Assembly: GCA_012798455.1 (NCBI GenBank)
Contig: JAAZNC010000104.1
Span: 1-64,000 of the forward strand
DNA: 64,000 bases
Origin: Chloroflexota bacterium
GTDB lineage: Bacteria > Chloroflexota > Anaerolineae > Anaerolineales > Anaerolineaceae
Reading direction: 5' to 3'
Below are positions 1 through 11,995 of this stretch, in pieces; the stretch's first letter is position 1; each line of letters starts with the position of its first letter. Both the position numbers and the translations under genes were made by a program. Below the pieces are notes generated by a model. The model made no database searches and was not told where the DNA came from. It saw nothing but the letters and a program-made list of their open reading frames with translations.

Positions 1-1266
1 ATACAGCAGATTGACGATCCCCAGGTTGAGGGCAGCCCCTAACAAGAGCCAGCCATTTTCATGCTTCCAGCGGGGCACCACGAAGATCACCAGCACGATC
101 ACCAGCAGTGCGGCAAGAATGAGGCGTGGCAAGCGTTCCTGCTGAAGACGTCCGGCACGCAGCGCATCCATGAGGGCAGCCGTATCCGCCACGGAAGTGA
201 TCAATGGCTGAACGCTGCTATCAAAACCTAAAGAGGTTTGATAGGAATGCAACAGGTTGTTTTGCTGGGCGAGCAGGGCTTGATCGAAATCAGCAGCCGA
301 CTGCCCGGCGGGAAGCCGGAGCATGTCGGTCAGGACACGCCCCTGATTGCTGGCAGGAAGGCTGGTACCCAGCAAGGCTGCCACGGAAGGGGCAATATCC
401 GTCATGTCAATGTCAGCATAATGCCCCGGGATGACCCCGGCGCCCAACATGACGAATGGTTCCACCAGGGTAACCGCTTCATGCCCGCCGTGCCCACCCT
501 GGTCAATCTGACCATGATCGGAAAAGATCAACAGGGTATCTTGCTGCAAGTCCAGTACCCCAGCGATGTCAGTCAGCATAGCATCCACGCGCGCAGCAGC
601 GGCATTCCAATTGGGATGCTGTGGACCACCCTGATAGTGCCCGGCATAATCCACCTGATCAAGATGGACCAACACCAGTTGATAAGCAGGGTCTTCCAGC
701 CAGGGCATGACCGCTTCCATCACGTCCTGATCGGCACTATTATCCTCATGCGGGGTATAGAAACCTGCGTCAATCCCGGAATTTGCCAGCATATCTTCAA
801 ACCAGAAATAACCGGAAACGGCGGTCTGCAAGCCAGCGCGCTGGGCAGCGGCAAAGATATCATCCTGAGTGAAGGTGCGCACATTCTCCTCGTCGGGGGG
901 ATTGGCTGGCTGGCTGTCGTTGATATCCGGCCAGGCGCCGGTCAGGATGGTGGTCCAACCGGGTGCAGAATAGGAGGGGGTACGGCTGTGCATGGTCGCC
1001 CAGGCAGCGGATTGGCGCAACCGGGTCAGGAAGGGCATGACCTGAGGATCGAGGGAGGTATCTTCGCGCAGAGCGTCCACCAGCACCAACACCACCCGCC
1101 GGGTGAGCGGGCTGCCGGCTGCCTGCCCCGCAACCGGCGGGTCTTGCGCCAGCGGAGAACGATAATCGAAGAGCGAATCTATGAGGGCATCCGCCCAGAA
1201 ATAAGTAACGAGAGCAATGAGAACAAGGGAAATGATACCGATCCGGAGTGAGCGCTTTTTTTTCAT
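1..1266 (-). CDS. Alkaline phosphatase/type I phosphodiesterase family protein (partial, runs off left edge)
   Basis: Manual minus-strand translation from 1266 (not in ORF track because no stop is in the window): MKKKRSLRIGIISLVLIALVTYFWADALIDS...RRVVLVLVDALREDTS...LIFSDHGQIDQGGHGGHE...; metal-site motifs VDALR and SDHGQ, with C-terminal TM segments. Confidence 0.85.
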   Translation of the reverse strand, partial: MKKKRSLRIGIISLVLIALVTYFWADALIDSLFDYRSPLAQDPPVAGQAAGSPLTRRVVLVLVDALREDTSLDPQVMPFLTRLRQSAAWATMHSRTPSYSAPGWTTILTGAWPDINDSQPANPPDEENVRTFTQDDIFAAAQRAGLQTAVSGYFWFEDMLANSGIDAGFYTPHEDNSADQDVMEAVMPWLEDPAYQLVLVHLDQVDYAGHYQGGPQHPNWNAAAARVDAMLTDIAGVLDLQQDTLLIFSDHGQIDQGGHGGHEAVTLVEPFVMLGAGVIPGHYADIDMTDIAPSVAALLGTSLPASNQGRVLTDMLRLPAGQSAADFDQALLAQQNNLLHSYQTSLGFDSSVQPLITSVADTAALMDALRAGRLQQERLPRLILAALLVIVLVIFVVPRWKHENGWLLLGAALNLGIVNLLY

Positions 1267-1424
1267 CCATTTTTCCTTTTAATATTAATAAAAGAATTAT
1301 CTATCACGGTCGTGATCAATGCCCTCACATCTTCTTGAACCTAGCCATTATATTACCAAAGAGAAACAGGCTTATGAGAATAGTGGATATTTTTTATCTT
1401 GTTTATGATTTTTCGGTAAATCTT

Positions 1425-2102
1425 TCAAGGTAAGTTCATTTTTGCCTGAAGCCATACTTCATCGAACATGCTTGTAGTCAACCTGCCGGTCTGGGTATTC
1501 TGACGGCTGGGATGATAGGATGCCAACAGCCAGGGTAGCTTAGGAAATTCATAAAATGCACCATGCACGAATCTTGGCTTTTTATCGAATTCATAGCCAT
1601 AAAAACTTTGATAGATCTGCAGCAGGTTCTCAAAGGCGATGCTGCCCAATGCCATAAAACCCTGCAAATTATATAATAACTGGATCTCCGCTATCAAATA
1701 GGGGCGGCAGTTCAACAGTTCCTGTCTGGCAGGTCTATTTTGGGGAGGAGCGCAGCGCCCCACAGCCGTGATGTAGACATCATGCAGCTGCAAGCCATCT
1801 TCCCGATGAGCAGAGGTAGACTGGTTGCAGAAGCCGGCACGATAGAGGGCAGGATAGAGGAAATCACCGGAAGCATCCCCGGTGAACATACGCCCGGTGC
1901 GATTCGAGCCATGCGCACCCGGCGCCAAGCCTACCACCATAAGACGAGCATGTTCATCGCCAAAACCAGGCACCGGTTTGCCCCAATAATCCCAATCGCG
2001 AAAGGCAGCCCGTTTCTCACGCGCCACCTGCTCGCGCCATGCCACCAGACGCGGGCACTTACGGCAGGCGAGCACTTCTTGCTGGTGTGTTTTCCAATCC
2101 AT
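1425..2102 (-). CDS. Uracil-DNA glycosylase, family 4/5-like (UdgB type)
   Basis: CRKCPRLVAWREQVA...WGKPVPGFGDEHARLMVVGLAPGAHGSNRTGRMFTGD; start set at MDWKTHQQ because the longer ORF overlaps queA. Confidence 0.9.
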   Translation of the reverse strand: MDWKTHQQEVLACRKCPRLVAWREQVAREKRAAFRDWDYWGKPVPGFGDEHARLMVVGLAPGAHGSNRTGRMFTGDASGDFLYPALYRAGFCNQSTSAHREDGLQLHDVYITAVGRCAPPQNRPARQELLNCRPYLIAEIQLLYNLQGFMALGSIAFENLLQIYQSFYGYEFDKKPRFVHGAFYEFPKLPWLLASYHPSRQNTQTGRLTTSMFDEVWLQAKMNLP

Positions 2103-2118
2103 AGCCTTTCCTCTAGTT

Positions 2119-3138
2119 TCAATGGATGAACATGGCATCACCGAAGGAATAGAAGCGGTAATGCTGCTGTTTGGCAACCTCGTAGGCATGGCGGATATGA
2201 TGCCAACCCGCAAAGGCGCTCACCAGCATGATGAGGGTGGATTTTGGGAGATGAAAATTGGTGATCATGGCATCTACCACGCGAAACGGATAACCGGGCA
2301 GGATGAACAGATCGGTCATACCTTCGTAGGCGCGGATGAGTTCATTTTGCGGCACATTGCACGCGGCAGATTCGAGGGTGCGTACGGTGGTGGTGCCCAC
2401 CGCGATGACCCTGCCGCCATGTTGTTTGGTGCGACGGATATGTTCGGCGGTGGCAGCGCTGACCAGGCACCACTCGCGATGAATGGCATGCTCTTCCACG
2501 TTCTCCTCATTCACCGGCGCAAAAGTATCAAGCCCCACATGCAGCAGCACTTCATCAAAAGCAACGCCTTTTTCTTTCAAGGAATCGATCAATGGCTGCG
2601 TAAAATGCAACCCGGCAGTGGGTGCAGCGGCAGAGCCGACATCCTGACTGTAGATGGTCTGGTAACGTTCAGGATCGCGCAGTTTTTCATGGATATAGGG
2701 TGGCAGCGGGGTATTGCCGATACGGGGCAGAAAACCCTCCACCGCTTCGGTGAAGCGGATGGTGCGGCTGGCACCGTCCTGTTCCGCCAGTATCTGCACC
2801 TGCGGACCGCCATCAATGGTGAGGCACATACCGGCTTTGAGGCGTTTGCCACCCAACATTGCCAGCCAGGTGTCATCCACATTCTTGCGCAGCAAGAGTA
2901 TCTCGACCTTGCCACCGGTGGGTTTATGAGCATAAATGCGGGCAGGAATGACCCTGGTTTTGTTGACCACCAGCAGGTCACCAGCATTCAAATAAGCGCC
3001 AATATCATGGAAAACAGCATGAGTAAGGCTGCCATCCGCGCGCGAAAGCACCAGCAATTTGGATGAGTCGCGCGGTTCCAGCGGCGTCTGGGCAATATAC
3101 TCCACAGGCAGTTCGTAATCAAAGTCGATGGTCTTCAC
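2119..3138 (-). CDS. queA: S-adenosylmethionine:tRNA ribosyltransferase-isomerase
   Basis: [31 protein letters not shown]...GLDTFAPV...[18 protein letters not shown]. Confidence 0.97.
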   Translation of the reverse strand: MKTIDFDYELPVEYIAQTPLEPRDSSKLLVLSRADGSLTHAVFHDIGAYLNAGDLLVVNKTRVIPARIYAHKPTGGKVEILLLRKNVDDTWLAMLGGKRLKAGMCLTIDGGPQVQILAEQDGASRTIRFTEAVEGFLPRIGNTPLPPYIHEKLRDPERYQTIYSQDVGSAAAPTAGLHFTQPLIDSLKEKGVAFDEVLLHVGLDTFAPVNEENVEEHAIHREWCLVSAATAEHIRRTKQHGGRVIAVGTTTVRTLESAACNVPQNELIRAYEGMTDLFILPGYPFRVVDAMITNFHLPKSTLIMLVSAFAGWHHIRHAYEVAKQQHYRFYSFGDAMFIH

Positions 3139-4169
3139 GATTCGATCAAACTCGGTTGGGATGGTCTATTGGGATAAGCGTATCCGAGATGGCTATACGC
3201 CAGACTGGTTGCCATGCGTCCCTGCGAGGTGCGGCTCAGAAAACCGATCTGCAGCAAGTAAGGTTCCACGACATCCATGATGGTATCCGGTTCTTCGCTG
3301 ATGGAAGCAGCGATGGTGCTCAAGCCCACCGGACCGCCATCATATTTCTTGATGATGGTATCCAGCACCATACGATCGATCTCATCCAACCCGAGGTGGT
3401 CAATGCTCAAGAGGCTCATGGCTTCTCTGGCAGCCGAACGGGTGATGGTACCCTCGGCACGCACCTGGGCATAATCACGCACCCGCCGCAGCAAGCGCAA
3501 CGCCACACGGGGGGTGCCGCGCGAACGGCGGGCGATCTCTTCCACCCCGGCTTCTTCGGCGTCGATCTGCAGGCGCCGGGCAGCATTGAGCACAATACGC
3601 TGGAGGGCATGCTCATCATAATAATCCAGGCGGTAAACCGCTCCAAAACGCGCCCGCAAGGGAGAACTGACCAACGCCAGGCGGGTGGTGGCTCCGATGA
3701 CGGTGAAGCGCGGCAACTTCAAACGGATGGAACGGGCAGAGGGACCTTTGCCAATGATGATATCAAGTGCAAAATCTTCCATGGCAGGATAGAGTACCTC
3801 TTCCACGGCTTTGCCCAGGCGGTGGATCTCATCAATGAACAGCACATCGCCGCCACTCAGATTGGAAAGGATAGCAGCCAGGTCACCGGGGCGTTCGATG
3901 GCAGGTCCGGAAGACACTTTGATGCTGACCTGCATCTCGTTGGCGAGCACATGGGCGAGGGTAGTCTTGCCCAATCCGGGTGGTCCATAAAAGAGCACGT
4001 GGTCGAGCGCGTCATTACGCTGTTGGGCAGCCTGGATCAAAATATGCAGGTTTTCGGTGATCTGGCTCTGACCGACAATATCCTTGAGATACTTGGGGCG
4101 GAGGGCATTATCGAGCTGTTCGCCTTCTTCGGGTTTGGGATCCATGATCCGAGGGGCTTCGTTATTCAT
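3135..4169 (-). CDS. ruvB: Holliday junction DNA helicase RuvB
   Basis: [12 protein letters not shown]...[24 protein letters not shown]...[18 protein letters not shown]; 4-bp overlap with queA. Confidence 0.98.
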   Translation of the reverse strand: MNNEAPRIMDPKPEEGEQLDNALRPKYLKDIVGQSQITENLHILIQAAQQRNDALDHVLFYGPPGLGKTTLAHVLANEMQVSIKVSSGPAIERPGDLAAILSNLSGGDVLFIDEIHRLGKAVEEVLYPAMEDFALDIIIGKGPSARSIRLKLPRFTVIGATTRLALVSSPLRARFGAVYRLDYYDEHALQRIVLNAARRLQIDAEEAGVEEIARRSRGTPRVALRLLRRVRDYAQVRAEGTITRSAAREAMSLLSIDHLGLDEIDRMVLDTIIKKYDGGPVGLSTIAASISEEPDTIMDVVEPYLLQIGFLSRTSQGRMATSLAYSHLGYAYPNRPSQPSLIES

Positions 4170-4252
4170 AAAAATGATTATACCTTTGGATAGTAGCCAC
4201 TTTCTGTTATTATATAGGTTTGTATGAAATAATTCTAATGGAGATGCAGTCT

Positions 4253-4879
4253 ATGGAAAATGTTTTTGTATCACAGCACCCCCTGATCAAGCACAAACTG
4301 GCGAAGCTACGTGACAGGGATACAGAGCCCAAGAAGTTTCGCGAGCTGATCCGCGAGATCGCCGGGCTGCTGACTTACGAAGCCACCCTGGACCTGGAAC
4401 TGTCTCCCTTTGAAGTAACCACTCCTCTGGAAAAGATGAGTGGTTCTATTTTAAAGGAAAAGATCGGTCTGGTCCCCATCCTGCGCGCTGGGCTGGGCAT
4501 GGTGGAAGGGGTATGGGAGCTGATGCCATCTTCTGAAGTATGGCACATCGGCATCTACCGCGATGAAAAGACCCTCAAACCGGTGGAATATTACAACAAG
4601 CTACCGATCGAGCCGCGCGTTTCCGTGTGCCTGATCTTGGATCCCATGCTGGCGACGGGTGGTTCTGCCACTGCCACCATCGAGGTGCTCAAACGCTGGG
4701 GAGTAAGACGCATCAAGTTCGTAGGGATCATCGGCGCACCGGAAGGTATCAAGGCAGTGCACGATGCGCACCCAGATGTGCCGGTGTTCCTGGCAGATGT
4801 AGACCGCCAGTTGAACGAGCACGGCTATATCCTACCCGGTTTAGGAGATGCGGGCGACCGTCAATTTGGCACCGGATAA
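4253..4879 (+). CDS. upp: Uracil phosphoribosyltransferase
   Basis: [32 protein letters not shown]...[18 protein letters not shown]; start at MENVFV chosen. Confidence 0.96.
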   Translation: MENVFVSQHPLIKHKLAKLRDRDTEPKKFRELIREIAGLLTYEATLDLELSPFEVTTPLEKMSGSILKEKIGLVPILRAGLGMVEGVWELMPSSEVWHIGIYRDEKTLKPVEYYNKLPIEPRVSVCLILDPMLATGGSATATIEVLKRWGVRRIKFVGIIGAPEGIKAVHDAHPDVPVFLADVDRQLNEHGYILPGLGDAGDRQFGTG

Positions 4880-4903
4880 AAAAAACGGCAAATGCCGTTT
4901 TTT
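4880..4903 (+). terminator. Rho-independent terminator, potentially bidirectional
   Basis: AAAAAACGGCA-AA-TGCCGTTTTTT directly after the upp stop and between convergent genes. Confidence 0.85.
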
Positions 4904-4923
4904 ATTTTCTGTATACTATCTGA

Positions 4924-5691
4924 TCACGTGAGGGTATCTTGTGCGGACTGGCAGATCTTGATGAAATCATCTGCTTTAAGGCTGGCACCACCCACCAGGG
5001 CACCATCGATATTGGGCATGCTGAAGAATTCTGCTGCATTGCTGCCTTTGACCGAACCGCCATATAGAATACGGATCTGACCGGCAACGGCACTGCTCAA
5101 GTTTTCTGCCAGACTGCCGCGCACGATGTTACCAATGATCTCTTCGGCTTGTTCGGCACTGGCAGCTTTGCCGGTGCCGATAGCCCAGATAGGCTCATAT
5201 GCCACTACCAGTTTCACAGCATCTGCCGGATCAAGGTCTTTGAGCCCTTCCAATACTTCGCGTTGGACAATCTCAGCGGTCTTACCGGCTTCATTCTCCT
5301 CCAGGGTCTCTCCTACGCACACAATGGGGGTCAGCCCATGAGCAAAGGCAGCTTTGACCTTCTTATTGACAGTTTCATCAGTTTCAGCAAAAAATGCACG
5401 GCGTTCAGAATGCCCCAGAATCACATAATCGCAAAACTCTCTGACCATAGCAGGGGCTATCTCACCGGTGAAGGCACCGGATTCTTCCCAATGCATATTT
5501 TGTGCACCCAACCCGATAGCGGTGCCGGCGGTCATTTGCGACAAGACCATCAGCGCAGGGAAAGGCGGGCATAAAACACGGTCGATCTTGTTAACAGCCT
5601 GCAAACCGGGTAAGAGATCAGCCACCAGCAGGGAGGCTTGTTCCACGGTTTTATTCATCTTCCAATTTCCAGCCACAAAAGGTTTTCTCAT
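4924..5691 (-). CDS. tpiA: Triosephosphate isomerase
   Basis: MRKPFVAGNWKMNKT...YVILGHSERR...VVAYEPIWAIGTGKAA...ILYGGSVKGSNA. Confidence 0.97.
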   Translation of the reverse strand: MRKPFVAGNWKMNKTVEQASLLVADLLPGLQAVNKIDRVLCPPFPALMVLSQMTAGTAIGLGAQNMHWEESGAFTGEIAPAMVREFCDYVILGHSERRAFFAETDETVNKKVKAAFAHGLTPIVCVGETLEENEAGKTAEIVQREVLEGLKDLDPADAVKLVVAYEPIWAIGTGKAASAEQAEEIIGNIVRGSLAENLSSAVAGQIRILYGGSVKGSNAAEFFSMPNIDGALVGGASLKADDFIKICQSAQDTLT

Positions 5692-5836
5692 CGATAACTC
5701 CAATTGGTGAATTAATTGCATTTATTATAATCTGTTCCAACCGGATGGTTATTGTCAGTGAGAAAATATCAACTGACACCAGCGCGGTATGAATGATTTG
5801 ACCCCTGTTCGCATTCCAGTTATGATAAGAAATAGA

Positions 5837-6183
5837 CCGGGTTGGTCGGGTGATAGCAGTGGAGTTCGCTCCATTGAGGAAAGTCCGCACTCCACAGGGC
5901 ACAAAACCGGGGAAATCCCGGGACGGGGTAACCTGTCGGCAGGGCCACAGAAACATACCGCCCGTCAGGGTAAGGGTGAAAAGGTGGTGTAAGAGACCAC
6001 CGGCTGTTGCAGCAATGCAGCAGTCAGGCAACCCCTTTTGGGAGCAAGGTCAAGCAGGCGCTGAAATCCTCGGAACTGCCCCTTCCCTCACTGCAATGTG
6101 AGAGCGCCGGGTAGACCGCGCAGATAGATTATCGCCCCGGTGATACGTTCACCGGACAGAATGCGGCTTATAGACCAGCCCGG
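5837..6183 (+). ncRNA. rnpB: RNase P RNA, bacterial type A
   Basis: Hallmark GAGGAAAGUCCGCACUCC (5876 on); P1 stem CCGGGUUGGUC (5837-5847) pairs with GACCAGCCCGG (6173-6183); distal part ends CGGCUUAUAGACCAGCCCGG. Confidence 0.95.
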
Positions 6184-6215
6184 CAACAATCCAACTCACC
6201 TGGAGGTTTGCAACC

Positions 6216-6590
6216 ATGTCAGTTATCAAACATTTCAAAAAAGATGCAGTCAAATTCGAATGGGAAAACGTGAATCCGCAGATGCTGGACGTGGAGGGCA
6301 TTGCAGGGGTGACCAAGAACATTCTGATCGGGCATGACGATAAAGCACCCAACGCCATCATGCGTTTCTTCTGGTTGGAACCCGGCGGGCACAGCATGCT
6401 CGAACGGCATCCTCAGGAACATGAAGTGATCGTTCTCAAAGGAAAAGGAACCGTTCAAATCGGGGAAGAGATCACAGAAGTCCAACCCTTCGACGTGGTG
6501 TTTGTTTCCCCCAACGAACTGCACCAGTTCAAGAACCCATTCGATGAACCATTCGGATTCATCTGTGTCATTCCCATGCTCGAAAAATAG
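6216..6590 (+). CDS. Cupin domain protein
   Basis: FFWLEPGGHSMLERHPQEHEVIVLKGKGTVQIGEE...VSPNELHQFKNP cupin motifs. Confidence 0.85.
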   Translation: MSVIKHFKKDAVKFEWENVNPQMLDVEGIAGVTKNILIGHDDKAPNAIMRFFWLEPGGHSMLERHPQEHEVIVLKGKGTVQIGEEITEVQPFDVVFVSPNELHQFKNPFDEPFGFICVIPMLEK

Positions 6591-6616
6591 GTGCGCAAAA
6601 CAACATCAAGGAGTAA

Positions 6617-8297
<1,681 letters not shown>

Positions 8298-8298
8298 C

Positions 8299-8577
8299 AT
8301 GTCCAGCGTTCTCAATATCGCCATGTGGGTGATCACAGGATTTTTTCTTGGTACACTTTATAGTGTATCCATCCAGGCTGAGATCGACCTGGCAACCAAT
8401 CAAGGAATGCAACGCAACGCACTGTTTTCGATCGGACGCATCGTGCTGACAAGTGTTATTCTTGTTTACGGTTTTTCACGGAAAATGGAATGTGGTTTTG
8501 CCGGGCTGGGTGCCTTCTTGCTGGCAAAATACATAGCATTGTTCCTGATATTAAAAAGAAATCAAAAAGGAGAATAA
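8299..8577 (+). CDS. Small membrane protein, AtpR-like N-ATPase subunit
   Basis: 92 aa with three hydrophobic helices (MWVITGFFLGTLYSVS...NALFSIGRIVLTSVILVYGF...), located between atpC and atpB as in atpDCQRBEFAG operons; assignment mainly positional. Confidence 0.65.
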   Translation: MSSVLNIAMWVITGFFLGTLYSVSIQAEIDLATNQGMQRNALFSIGRIVLTSVILVYGFSRKMECGFAGLGAFLLAKYIALFLILKRNQKGE

Positions 8578-8579
8578 TC

Positions 8580-9215
8580 GTGGAGACCCTTATCCCTTAC
8601 CCCATCCTTGAGATCGCCGGATTCGCCATCACGAACACCGTGATCAACACCTGGATCGGGATGGGACTGCTGGTAGCGGGACTGTTGATCATCAAAGCCA
8701 CCAGCCCAGGAACACTGGACCAATTATATGAAATGTTGGAGGATCTCATTGGCGGGCTGGTTGACACGGACATGCTCAACCTCTATATGCCATTTTTGGG
8801 AACACTGATCATCTTCATTTTCATCGGCAACAATCTCAGTTTCCTGCCCGGACTGGGTTCTCCAAGCCAGGACATCAACACTCCCATCACGCTGGCACTG
8901 CTGGTTTTCGCTGCGGTGCATTACTTTGGCATCCGTGAAAAAGGGTTATTCCGTTATGCCAAAGACAGCGCCACACCCCTGGTCACCTTTCCCTTTGAGA
9001 TCATCGGGCAGATCAGCCGCACTGTTTCGCTTTCCATCCGTTTATTTGGAAACGTTATCAGCACCGAACTGGTGGTGGTGATCATCTCGCAACTGGTGCC
9101 GATCGGCGCCCCGATCGTCATGATCGCGTTAAGCCTTTTGACCGGCACACTACAAGCCTACATATTTACCGCGCTGGCAGGTTCATATATATCCAGCGCC
9201 ATTCGCACCGAATGA
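8580..9215 (+). CDS. atpB: ATP synthase a subunit (GTG start)
   Basis: [21 protein letters not shown]...[21 protein letters not shown] with the conserved Arg motif RLFGN. Confidence 0.92.
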   Translation: METLIPYPILEIAGFAITNTVINTWIGMGLLVAGLLIIKATSPGTLDQLYEMLEDLIGGLVDTDMLNLYMPFLGTLIIFIFIGNNLSFLPGLGSPSQDINTPITLALLVFAAVHYFGIREKGLFRYAKDSATPLVTFPFEIIGQISRTVSLSIRLFGNVISTELVVVIISQLVPIGAPIVMIALSLLTGTLQAYIFTALAGSYISSAIRTE

Positions 9216-9240
9216 CTGGAAAAAGAAAGGAGCAAATTTG

Positions 9241-9513
9241 ATGTCATCTTTAAGCCCGGAGGCACTGGTAACCGTTGTAACGATCATTGTCAGTGGTGTC
9301 AGTATCACGCTGGGAACCATGGTTCCTGCACTGGTAGAAGGGAAAGCCGTACAAAAAGCGCTGGATGCCATGGCACGCCAGCCCGAAATGGCAAACCAGA
9401 TCCGAACGACCTTGCTGATCTCCATGGCACTGCTGGAATCAACCGCCATTTACGTTCTGCTGGTAGTTCTGGTACTGCTGTTCGCCAACCCACTGCTAAC
9501 CAGATTTTTTTAA
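9241..9513 (+). CDS. atpE: ATP synthase c subunit, predicted Na+-binding type
   Basis: [52 protein letters not shown] loop and ES-T-x-x-Y Na+ motif. Confidence 0.94.
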   Translation: MSSLSPEALVTVVTIIVSGVSITLGTMVPALVEGKAVQKALDAMARQPEMANQIRTTLLISMALLESTAIYVLLVVLVLLFANPLLTRFF

Positions 9514-9524
9514 AAGGATAGAGC

Positions 9525-10313
9525 ATGTTCAAGATCGATCTAACCACCATCCTGTTTCAGGTTATCAATTTCCTGGTACTGGCTGGGCTGTTGTATTTGC
9601 TGTTCTTCAAGAACGCCATAAAGAGAGGGAAAGAAAAGCGGGAGAAAAACCTGCGAGAATCACAGGAACTTGAGAAGAATGTGCTTGCATCAGAGCAATT
9701 AAAGCACGAGCTGGAAGCGGAATACCAGAAAATTGATGAAAAAGCCAGAACGATCATTGAACAGGAGCATGAGAAATTCAAGGTAGAAGCCAAGACCATC
9801 ATCGTCAAAGCGCAGCATGAAGCGGACAAGTTGTTACAACAAGCCCGACAAGAAGCCCACGCACTACAACAAAAATCCTTTGCCGAATTTCATGAAGCCA
9901 TCATCGATACGGTGATCGAGAGCAGCCGCATCCTGCTGGAACAAACCGCTCCAGACGAGATCCACCATGCACTGGTCAACCAGATGAATCAGCGCATCTG
10001 GGAAATGGGCAAGAAAGAAGTGCAAACCATTGAAACCATCCGTAAATCGCTCAAAGACCGCGAGCCGCTGGTAAAGCTGATCACCGCCAAACCCCTGACC
10101 GTAGAAGAACAGGGCACACTGGTGCGTACTTTCAGTGCGCTGGCTGACCGGAATATTCGCCTGGATGTGGAAGTGGATCCTTCCCTCACAGCAGGTTTAC
10201 AGGTGAGAATGGGGGATCTATTGTTCGATAATTCTTACCAGGCTAAATTATTGGTACTGCGCGAGCAAGTCAAAAAAGAATTTGACAAACTAACGGCAGA
10301 AGACAATGCGTGA
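9525..10313 (+). CDS. atpF: ATP synthase b subunit with delta-like C-terminus
   Basis: N-terminal TM plus long charged helix (FLVLAGLLYLLFFKNAIKRGKEKREKNL...); C-terminal VDPSLTAGLQVRMGDLLFDNSYQAKLLVLRE resembles the delta subunit. Confidence 0.88.
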   Translation: MFKIDLTTILFQVINFLVLAGLLYLLFFKNAIKRGKEKREKNLRESQELEKNVLASEQLKHELEAEYQKIDEKARTIIEQEHEKFKVEAKTIIVKAQHEADKLLQQARQEAHALQQKSFAEFHEAIIDTVIESSRILLEQTAPDEIHHALVNQMNQRIWEMGKKEVQTIETIRKSLKDREPLVKLITAKPLTVEEQGTLVRTFSALADRNIRLDVEVDPSLTAGLQVRMGDLLFDNSYQAKLLVLREQVKKEFDKLTAEDNA

Positions 10314-11994
10314 TCTACAAACCTCTCTTAAAATCCTGACCCGCTCATTTGAGAACCTGTTCTCGGGCGAGGAGAAGAAAACTGCTACCGCCGCTCACAG
10401 AAGAAGAAAGTCAGTCTTTCGCTCTGCAGGTTGGATCGAAAGCAGGTCTCACAACATCAGGTCTTCCAAAAGCAACCATCCGGAGATCGAGAAACTACTC
10501 ACAACCATCCAGCAGGGGTTCAGGAAATCACCTCAAGACAATGTGATCATCCAATCGGTGGGCACCGTGCAACATATTGGCAATGGTGTAGCGCATATCT
10601 CTGGTTTGCCATATACAGGGATCGATGAACTGGTGATCTTCGAAAATGGTGTGGAGGGACTGACACTGAACCTGGGGATGGACAGGATCGATGTCATTCT
10701 GCTGGGAGTGGATGAAGGCATCCACGGTGGTGATCTGGTTTTGAGCATGGATAAGCGGCTGACTTTTCCGGTCGGTTCCGGTGCGCTGGGCAGGATCCTC
10801 GATCCCCTTGGCAAAGCGCTGGATGAGAAAGCGGATTTCGAAGCCGTGCAGCATTTGCCCATCGAAAGACGCGCACCCGGCATCATCGAACGGGCTACCA
10901 TCGACACTCCCCTGTATACCGGCACCAAAAAAATCGATGCACTGATCCCGATCGGGCGTGGTCAGCGCGAGCTGATCGCCGGGGATCGCCAAACGGGCAA
11001 AACCACACTAGCGATTGACACCATTTTGAACCAAAAAGATCAAGATGTGATCTGCATCTATGTTGCTATCGGTCAGAAGAAATCTTCCCTGCTGCCCACC
11101 CTGCGATTGCTAGGGCAGAGAGGTGCCATGAAATATACTACCGTCATCAGCGCCAGCCCCGATGACCCGCCTGCTCTGCGTTATATTGCGCCCTTTGCAG
11201 GCTGCACGCTGGCAGAATACTTCGCCGGGTTAGGCAAAGATGTGTTGATCATCTACGATGATTTGAGCAAACATGCGGATGCTTACCGTGAGATCAGCTT
11301 GCTGTTGAAACGTCCGCCAGGGCGGGAAGCTTATCCAGGGGACATTTTCTATCTACATTCCCGGTTGCTGGAGCGCTCGGGGAAATGGAATGAAGATGTT
11401 GGAGGAGGCTCCATCACCGCCATGCCGATCGTGAACCTACAGCAGGGAAATGTTGCCAGCTACATCCCTACCAACCTTATATCGATCTGTGACGGGCAGA
11501 TCATTCTGGACAGCGACTTGTTTAACCGGTCCGTCTTCCCGGCGATCAACATCGACCTTTCCGTATCCCGGGTGGGTGGGGCAGCACAGATCCCGGCGAT
11601 CCGGGAGATCGCCAGCCAGTTGAAACTGGAGATTGCGCAGTTCGGAGAAATTGAGAAATTCGCCCAATTTGGAAGTGAGATCGACGAGGAGACACGTGCC
11701 CGCATCGAGCGCGGCAAGATCATCCAAGCGGCTTTCTCCCAAAACGCACACCAGCCTTATTCCAGCAGTGAGGAATTCCTATTTCTGTACGCATTGGCAT
11801 CAGGAATCTTGTTCGAGATCCCGGATGGGCAGATCACCGATTTTGAAAACAGGTTATTCATCAAGCTGCATGCTTCCCCGCCCGATTTTGTCAATTATCT
11901 ATCCAAGGATTCTATCCTATGCGACGAAAATAGAATAGAATTGGACGAGTTTATCCGTTCGGTGATATCAGTAGACCAGTTGGAAGGAAAGTAA
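10306..11994 (+). CDS. atpA: ATP synthase alpha subunit (N-terminally extended ORF)
   Basis: IPIGRGQRELIAGDRQTGKTTLAIDTILNQKDQDVICIYVAIGQK...VSRVGGAAQIPAIREIASQLKLE. Confidence 0.95.
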   Translation: MRDLQTSLKILTRSFENLFSGEEKKTATAAHRRRKSVFRSAGWIESRSHNIRSSKSNHPEIEKLLTTIQQGFRKSPQDNVIIQSVGTVQHIGNGVAHISGLPYTGIDELVIFENGVEGLTLNLGMDRIDVILLGVDEGIHGGDLVLSMDKRLTFPVGSGALGRILDPLGKALDEKADFEAVQHLPIERRAPGIIERATIDTPLYTGTKKIDALIPIGRGQRELIAGDRQTGKTTLAIDTILNQKDQDVICIYVAIGQKKSSLLPTLRLLGQRGAMKYTTVISASPDDPPALRYIAPFAGCTLAEYFAGLGKDVLIIYDDLSKHADAYREISLLLKRPPGREAYPGDIFYLHSRLLERSGKWNEDVGGGSITAMPIVNLQQGNVASYIPTNLISICDGQIILDSDLFNRSVFPAINIDLSVSRVGGAAQIPAIREIASQLKLEIAQFGEIEKFAQFGSEIDEETRARIERGKIIQAAFSQNAHQPYSSSEEFLFLYALASGILFEIPDGQITDFENRLFIKLHASPPDFVNYLSKDSILCDENRIELDEFIRSVISVDQLEGK

Positions 11995-11995
11995 C

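Noticed and set aside
238-1251. 337-aa plus-strand ORF
   Set aside because: Antisense to a phosphodiesterase/phosphatase gene with clear motifs (SDHGQ, VDALR) that runs off the left edge; plus frame has no recognisable protein features
2122-4193. Plus-strand ORFs 2122-3066 and 3063-4193
   Set aside because: Fully antisense to queA and ruvB, which are unambiguous; low-complexity His/Gln-rich translation typical of shadow ORFs
5651-6397. Several ORFs over 5651-6397 on both strands
   Set aside because: Region is occupied by RNase P RNA (conserved core and P1 stem), so the ORFs are spurious
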